From assembly GCF_045209745.1 (NCBI RefSeq), contig NZ_CP109273.1:3224001-3288000 (forward strand): a stretch of 64,000 bases of DNA, read 5' to 3'. Of the stretch, positions 61,304-64,000 are shown in pieces. Each line of letters opens with the position of its first letter. The first letter of the stretch is position 1. Under the pieces are notes generated by a model. It did not search any database. It saw only the letters and a program-made list of their open reading frames with translations, and had not been told where the DNA came from. The DNA is from Micromonospora sp045209745 (lineage in GTDB: Bacteria; Actinomycetota; Actinomycetes; Mycobacteriales; Micromonosporaceae). The position numbers were made by a program, and so were the translations under genes.

Positions 61304-62545
61304 TCAGTCGGCCTGCCAGGTGCCGTCGTCGCGGACCCTTGCGGGGGCGCGGCCGAGCAGCAGAGTCGTCAGTGCGGCGTCGATGGTGTCGCCGAGGAAC
61401 CACTCACCGGCCTGATCGAGCGCGAAGACCCGGCCGCGCTCGTCCACCGCCAGGATGCTGTCCTGCTGCTCGGTGCCGATCGGGAAGAGTCGCACGCCGA
61501 GCACCGCGCCGAAGTCCGCCAGCGTGTCGGCGGTGTGCGCGATGGTGTGCGGGCGGATGTCGAAACGGGAAATCCACACCTGCTCGCCCCGGCCGCGGCG
61601 GGCACCGACCAGGCTGGGGAACGCGGTCAGCGCCTCCACGGCGGCGGGAAAGACCGTGTGCTGGTGGGTCAGCCCCGGCACCGCGGTGACATCCCGCACG
61701 GCTGCGGCAGCCATGATCTGGTCCCCGATGTGCGGACGCCACCCGGCCGCGACCAGAGCGTTGGCGACCTCCGCCGGGAAGCGCCCAGGATCGGGGTCGG
61801 GCTGCGCCGGCGCCCGCCAGGTTTCGGTGTAGGCCCGAGCCGACTCCGGCAGGACGTTGGCGCGCACCAGGAAGGTGATGCACGAGTCGCAGGGCAGCTC
61901 GGCGGGGCCACCAGCGGGATCATCCGGCTCTCGGATCCGGACAATCTCGAACGGGGCGTCCTCCAGCAAGGCCGCCGCCTCGGCCCGACCCATTGGCGCG
62001 ATGCCCTCGGCGGCCCGGCGGTGGTCGTATTCGTGCAGCACGTCGGAGACCACGATCAGCTCGGCGTGAGCTTCCCCGCCACGGACCAGATCCCCAGGGG
62101 GCAGCTGGTCCAGATAGGTGCGGACGAGCGGGTGATGATTCAGCGGCACGCCGCCCTTCGCGCCCTGGGCCGTCCAGATTCGTCCGTCGACGGTCAGGTG
62201 CGCCGCGGTGTTCGGGGTAGCTACCCGATGGATTTCCCGGACCAGCAGACTGGCTGGATCGACAGTACGGGGAGCGGTCGGCCCCGCGGGCTGGCTGCGC
62301 CGATATAACTCGGCCACCACCGTGCTCGGCACCCGGGGCCAGGTGGTGACTCTGCCGGTCTGCTTGTCGATGACGCTCGTCGGCAAATCGCCGGGGACCG
62401 TGCGTACCTCGGTGGGCACGACTGACGTGATGACGTAGCCGAGGTCGAACTCGTCGACCATTGGCGTGCACTCGTGGCCGAGGCGCTGCGAATCACGGCG
62501 AGCCCAGGTGGCCGCGAGCTGCTCGGCCTGTCGACGGTCGATCAC
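61304..62545 (-). CDS. YwqJ-like deaminase protein with SUKH-3-like C-terminal domain
   Basis: A 413-aa multi-domain protein. Residues about 25-82 look like a small immunity-type (Imm35/YrhB-like) domain with FDLGYVI and the Trp-Pro turn. About 95-245 resemble a YwqJ-type nucleic-acid deaminase fold, with H160-A-E162 and P218-C219-D-S-C222 as zinc-site residues. About 255-400 resemble SUKH-3, with FPAEVANALVAAGW, a VRLFPIG strand and LAVDERGRVF. SUKH proteins neutralise toxins in polymorphic-toxin systems. Deaminases are usually toxin tips, so toxin and antidote modules in one chain is notable. Start is a GTG at 62545. Confidence 0.75.
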   Translation of the reverse strand: MIDRRQAEQLAATWARRDSQRLGHECTPMVDEFDLGYVITSVVPTEVRTVPGDLPTSVIDKQTGRVTTWPRVPSTVVAELYRRSQPAGPTAPRTVDPASLLVREIHRVATPNTAAHLTVDGRIWTAQGAKGGVPLNHHPLVRTYLDQLPPGDLVRGGEAHAELIVVSDVLHEYDHRRAAEGIAPMGRAEAAALLEDAPFEIVRIREPDDPAGGPAELPCDSCITFLVRANVLPESARAYTETWRAPAQPDPDPGRFPAEVANALVAAGWRPHIGDQIMAAAAVRDVTAVPGLTHQHTVFPAAVEALTAFPSLVGARRGRGEQVWISRFDIRPHTIAHTADTLADFGAVLGVRLFPIGTEQQDSILAVDERGRVFALDQAGEWFLGDTIDAALTTLLLGRAPARVRDDGTWQAD

Positions 62546-62624
62546 GCACTGAAACTACCGGACTACACGAATCGATGGCGGCCGGTATGGTTTCGGTCTA
62601 CCGACGGTGACGGGAGGGGCGGCG

Positions 62625-63047
62625 GTGAGCGATCACGTGGACCGGGGCGCCAATCGTGAGCTAAGGGCCCGATTCGACGAGGTGTACGGGCAATACCAGC
62701 AGCTCAGGTCCGGTTTGGACACGCTGCAGGCGCGGCTCGCCGAGCTGCGGGTGACCCGGCGGTCGGCCGACGGGCAGGTGACGGCGACCGTGGGCGCCCA
62801 GGGCCAGTTGATCGAGGTCGAGCTGGCACCCGCCGTCTACCGGGACCGGGACGTCGGAGCGCTCAGCCGAAAAATCACCGAAACGATCCGCGCCGCCGCG
62901 ACCGCTGCCACCGACGCCACCCGCGACCTCGTCGCCGAGAGCATGCCGACCGGCTCCGGGTCGGTGGACTTCCTGCGTACCGGAGATTACGGCGCGCTGC
63001 TCGGCCGCGCCGACACCGCGCTCGGCAGGGGCGAGGGGACGGCATGA
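62625..63047 (+). CDS. YbaB/EbfC-like protein of a toxin/secretion locus
   Basis: A 140-aa protein with an N-terminal coiled-coil-like helix (RFDEVYGQYQQLRSGLDTLQARLAEL), a short beta region (VTATVGAQGQLIEVEL) and a C-terminal helix, the YbaB/EbfC nucleoid-protein pattern. In actinobacteria, copies of this protein often stand next to WXG100 genes. The GTG at 62625 has gggagggg about eight bases upstream. Its stop codon overlaps the next ATG by four bases, so they are coupled. DNA binding is a family property, but a chaperone-like role in secretion is possible for this paralogue. Confidence 0.8.
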   Translation: MSDHVDRGANRELRARFDEVYGQYQQLRSGLDTLQARLAELRVTRRSADGQVTATVGAQGQLIEVELAPAVYRDRDVGALSRKITETIRAAATAATDATRDLVAESMPTGSGSVDFLRTGDYGALLGRADTALGRGEGTA

Positions 63048-63376
63048 CCGACGGGCAGCTCTGGCTCGACCCGTCCCGGGCCTGCCGGGGCGGTGCCGAC
63101 CTGGCACTCGCCGGCGAGGCCGTGACGGCCCGTCGGGCGGCGGAAGGTGGTGCGATCGAGACCGCCAGCGGTGCCAGGCCATGGGGTCGTGACGACATCG
63201 GCGCCGCGTTCGAGCGCAACTACCGCAGGTTCGAGCAGACCGTGCTGCGGGCCTGGGCGGGCGTCGGGCACCGGCTCACCGAGCTGGGCGACGACGTGGT
63301 TGGCGCTGTCGATGCGAGCGTGCAGACCGACGGGGCCAGCGCCGCCCGGCTCGGTCGGGCCGCCGACCAGCGCTGA
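63044..63376 (+). CDS. WXG100/ESX-type small helical protein
   Basis: A 110-aa protein predicted to be two long helices, with a hinge containing RPWGRDDIGAAFERNYRRFEQ and ending in a polar tail. The layout matches WXG100-like (ESX/type VII) substrates, although the central W-x-G is not canonical (a Trp-Gly pair is present). The ATG overlaps the previous stop codon in an ATGA arrangement. In such loci this protein escorts or precedes the large toxin that follows. Assigned by pattern and context. Confidence 0.65.
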   Translation: MTDGQLWLDPSRACRGGADLALAGEAVTARRAAEGGAIETASGARPWGRDDIGAAFERNYRRFEQTVLRAWAGVGHRLTELGDDVVGAVDASVQTDGASAARLGRAADQR

Positions 63377-63391
63377 CGGCCGGCGATCCCG

Positions 63392-64000
63392 ATGAGCGTG
63401 CTGCCGAGCCCGATTCCGCATCCACTGGACTACGCACCCTGGGACGCGCCGGGCTGGATCTACGACGCCCTCGACTGGGTGGTCGGCGTGCAGTGGCCGG
63501 AGGGCAACGAGCGGGCCGTCTGGGACGTCGCCGACCAGTGGTACGCCGTCGCCTCCGTACTCACCGGCCCGCACGCTGATGCGGCTGCGGCCGCCATGGA
63601 GGTGCACAGCGGGTACGGCGGCGTCGGGGCGGTCGACGCGGCCTTCGAGGCAGCCTGGCGGGGGATCGCCGAAGGCGCCGACGCGCCGCTCCCGGTGCTG
63701 CTCGCGGTCACCGCCGACCTGGGCCGGCTTGTCGAGGAGTGCGGCTGCGACATCGAGGGCGCCAAGCTGGAAATCTGGATCGAGCTGGGCATCCTGGTCG
63801 TCGAGCTGCTCTCGGTGGCGGTGGTGGCGGTGCTCACGGCCGGGGCCGCCACGCCGGCCGCCGGCGCGGCGATCACCGCGACCCGGCTGCTGGTTCAACA
63901 GATCCTCAAGCGGCTGATGGGCCAACTGGCCAGCAAATCCCTCAAACACGGGCTCAAGGAGGCCGGCGAGCGGGCCGCCAAGGAGGTCGCGCGGGGTGGC
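63392..64000 (+). CDS. Polymorphic-toxin-like protein, truncated by the window
   Basis: An open frame of 203 codons from an ATG at 63392 with no stop before the last base, so the C-terminus lies outside. The N-terminal third is a WXG100/LXG-like helical region (YDALDWVVGVQWPEG, VWDVADQWYAVASVL). At about 130-160 there is a hydrophobic helix pair (LGILVVELLSVAVVAVLTAG), followed by a basic segment rich in Lys and Gly. This is the layout of secreted polymorphic toxins: export domain, linker, then a toxin tip. The toxin tip is not in this window. The start's ribosome binding site is weak. Confidence 0.7.
   Translation, partial: MSVLPSPIPHPLDYAPWDAPGWIYDALDWVVGVQWPEGNERAVWDVADQWYAVASVLTGPHADAAAAAMEVHSGYGGVGAVDAAFEAAWRGIAEGADAPLPVLLAVTADLGRLVEECGCDIEGAKLEIWIELGILVVELLSVAVVAVLTAGAATPAAGAAITATRLLVQQILKRLMGQLASKSLKHGLKEAGERAAKEVARGG

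Overview
The window is high-GC actinobacterial chromosome, most likely from a Micromonospora-type member of the Micromonosporaceae. The lineage markers are mycothiol amidase (mca), a WhiB-type regulator, a complete F420 pathway core (cofD, fbiB, fbiC), an XRE/DUF5753-DUF397 regulator pair, DUF3499, TIGR03089, and a giant zinc-ribbon membrane protein resembling Streptomyces SCO7613. GTG and TTG starts and 1-4 base stop/start overlaps are frequent.

Layout. 1-7.9 kb: mca and a small membrane protein, a GGDEF-EAL c-di-GMP enzyme, a DUF255 thioredoxin-fold protein, purK-purE. 7.9-15.8 kb: the giant membrane protein, ugd, an acyl-CoA dehydrogenase. 16.4-25.4 kb: drug-efflux MFS protein, thioesterase, acetoacetyl-CoA synthetase, TIGR03089 protein, glycosyltransferase, mannose-1-phosphate guanylyltransferase, NUDIX hydrolase, and a frameshifted small gene. 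25.6-37.3 kb: ArsR-type regulator, fbiB-cofD, an IS607-type relic, fbiC, a DUF4331 group, whiB, a metallopeptidase-like protein and DUF3499. Much of 6-37 kb recalls the purK/purE-fadE25-manB-fbiAB-whiB2-Rv3258c neighbourhood of Mycobacterium tuberculosis.

37.3-49.1 kb is a polyamine block: FAD oxidoreductase and class III aminotransferase, Lrp/AsnC regulator, potD-A-B-C, a second FAD oxidoreductase and a saccharopine-dehydrogenase-like protein. 57.0-61.3 kb finishes the route with a GABA transaminase, gamma-aminobutyraldehyde dehydrogenase and another aldehyde dehydrogenase. Together they could import putrescine and convert it through 4-aminobutanal and GABA towards succinate.

Between these halves (50.5-56.2 kb) is the most interesting segment: response regulator, histidine kinase, acyltransferase-3-type membrane protein, fold-type-II PLP serine/threonine racemase-or-dehydratase, D-Ala-D-X ligase and VanX-like dipeptidase, all on one strand and mostly translationally coupled. 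It resembles a glycopeptide-resistance cassette of D-Ala-D-Ser logic, with an unrelated PLP enzyme where VanT's racemase half would be. The dipeptidase has Gly where the family has a zinc-binding Asp.

The right end (61.3-64 kb) looks like a polymorphic-toxin / type VII secretion accessory locus: a protein with YwqJ-like deaminase and SUKH-3-like domains, a YbaB-like protein, a WXG100-like protein and a large protein that runs off the window. Intergenic regions carry several long perfect or near-perfect palindromes. No rRNA, tRNA, CRISPR array or riboswitch was recognised.
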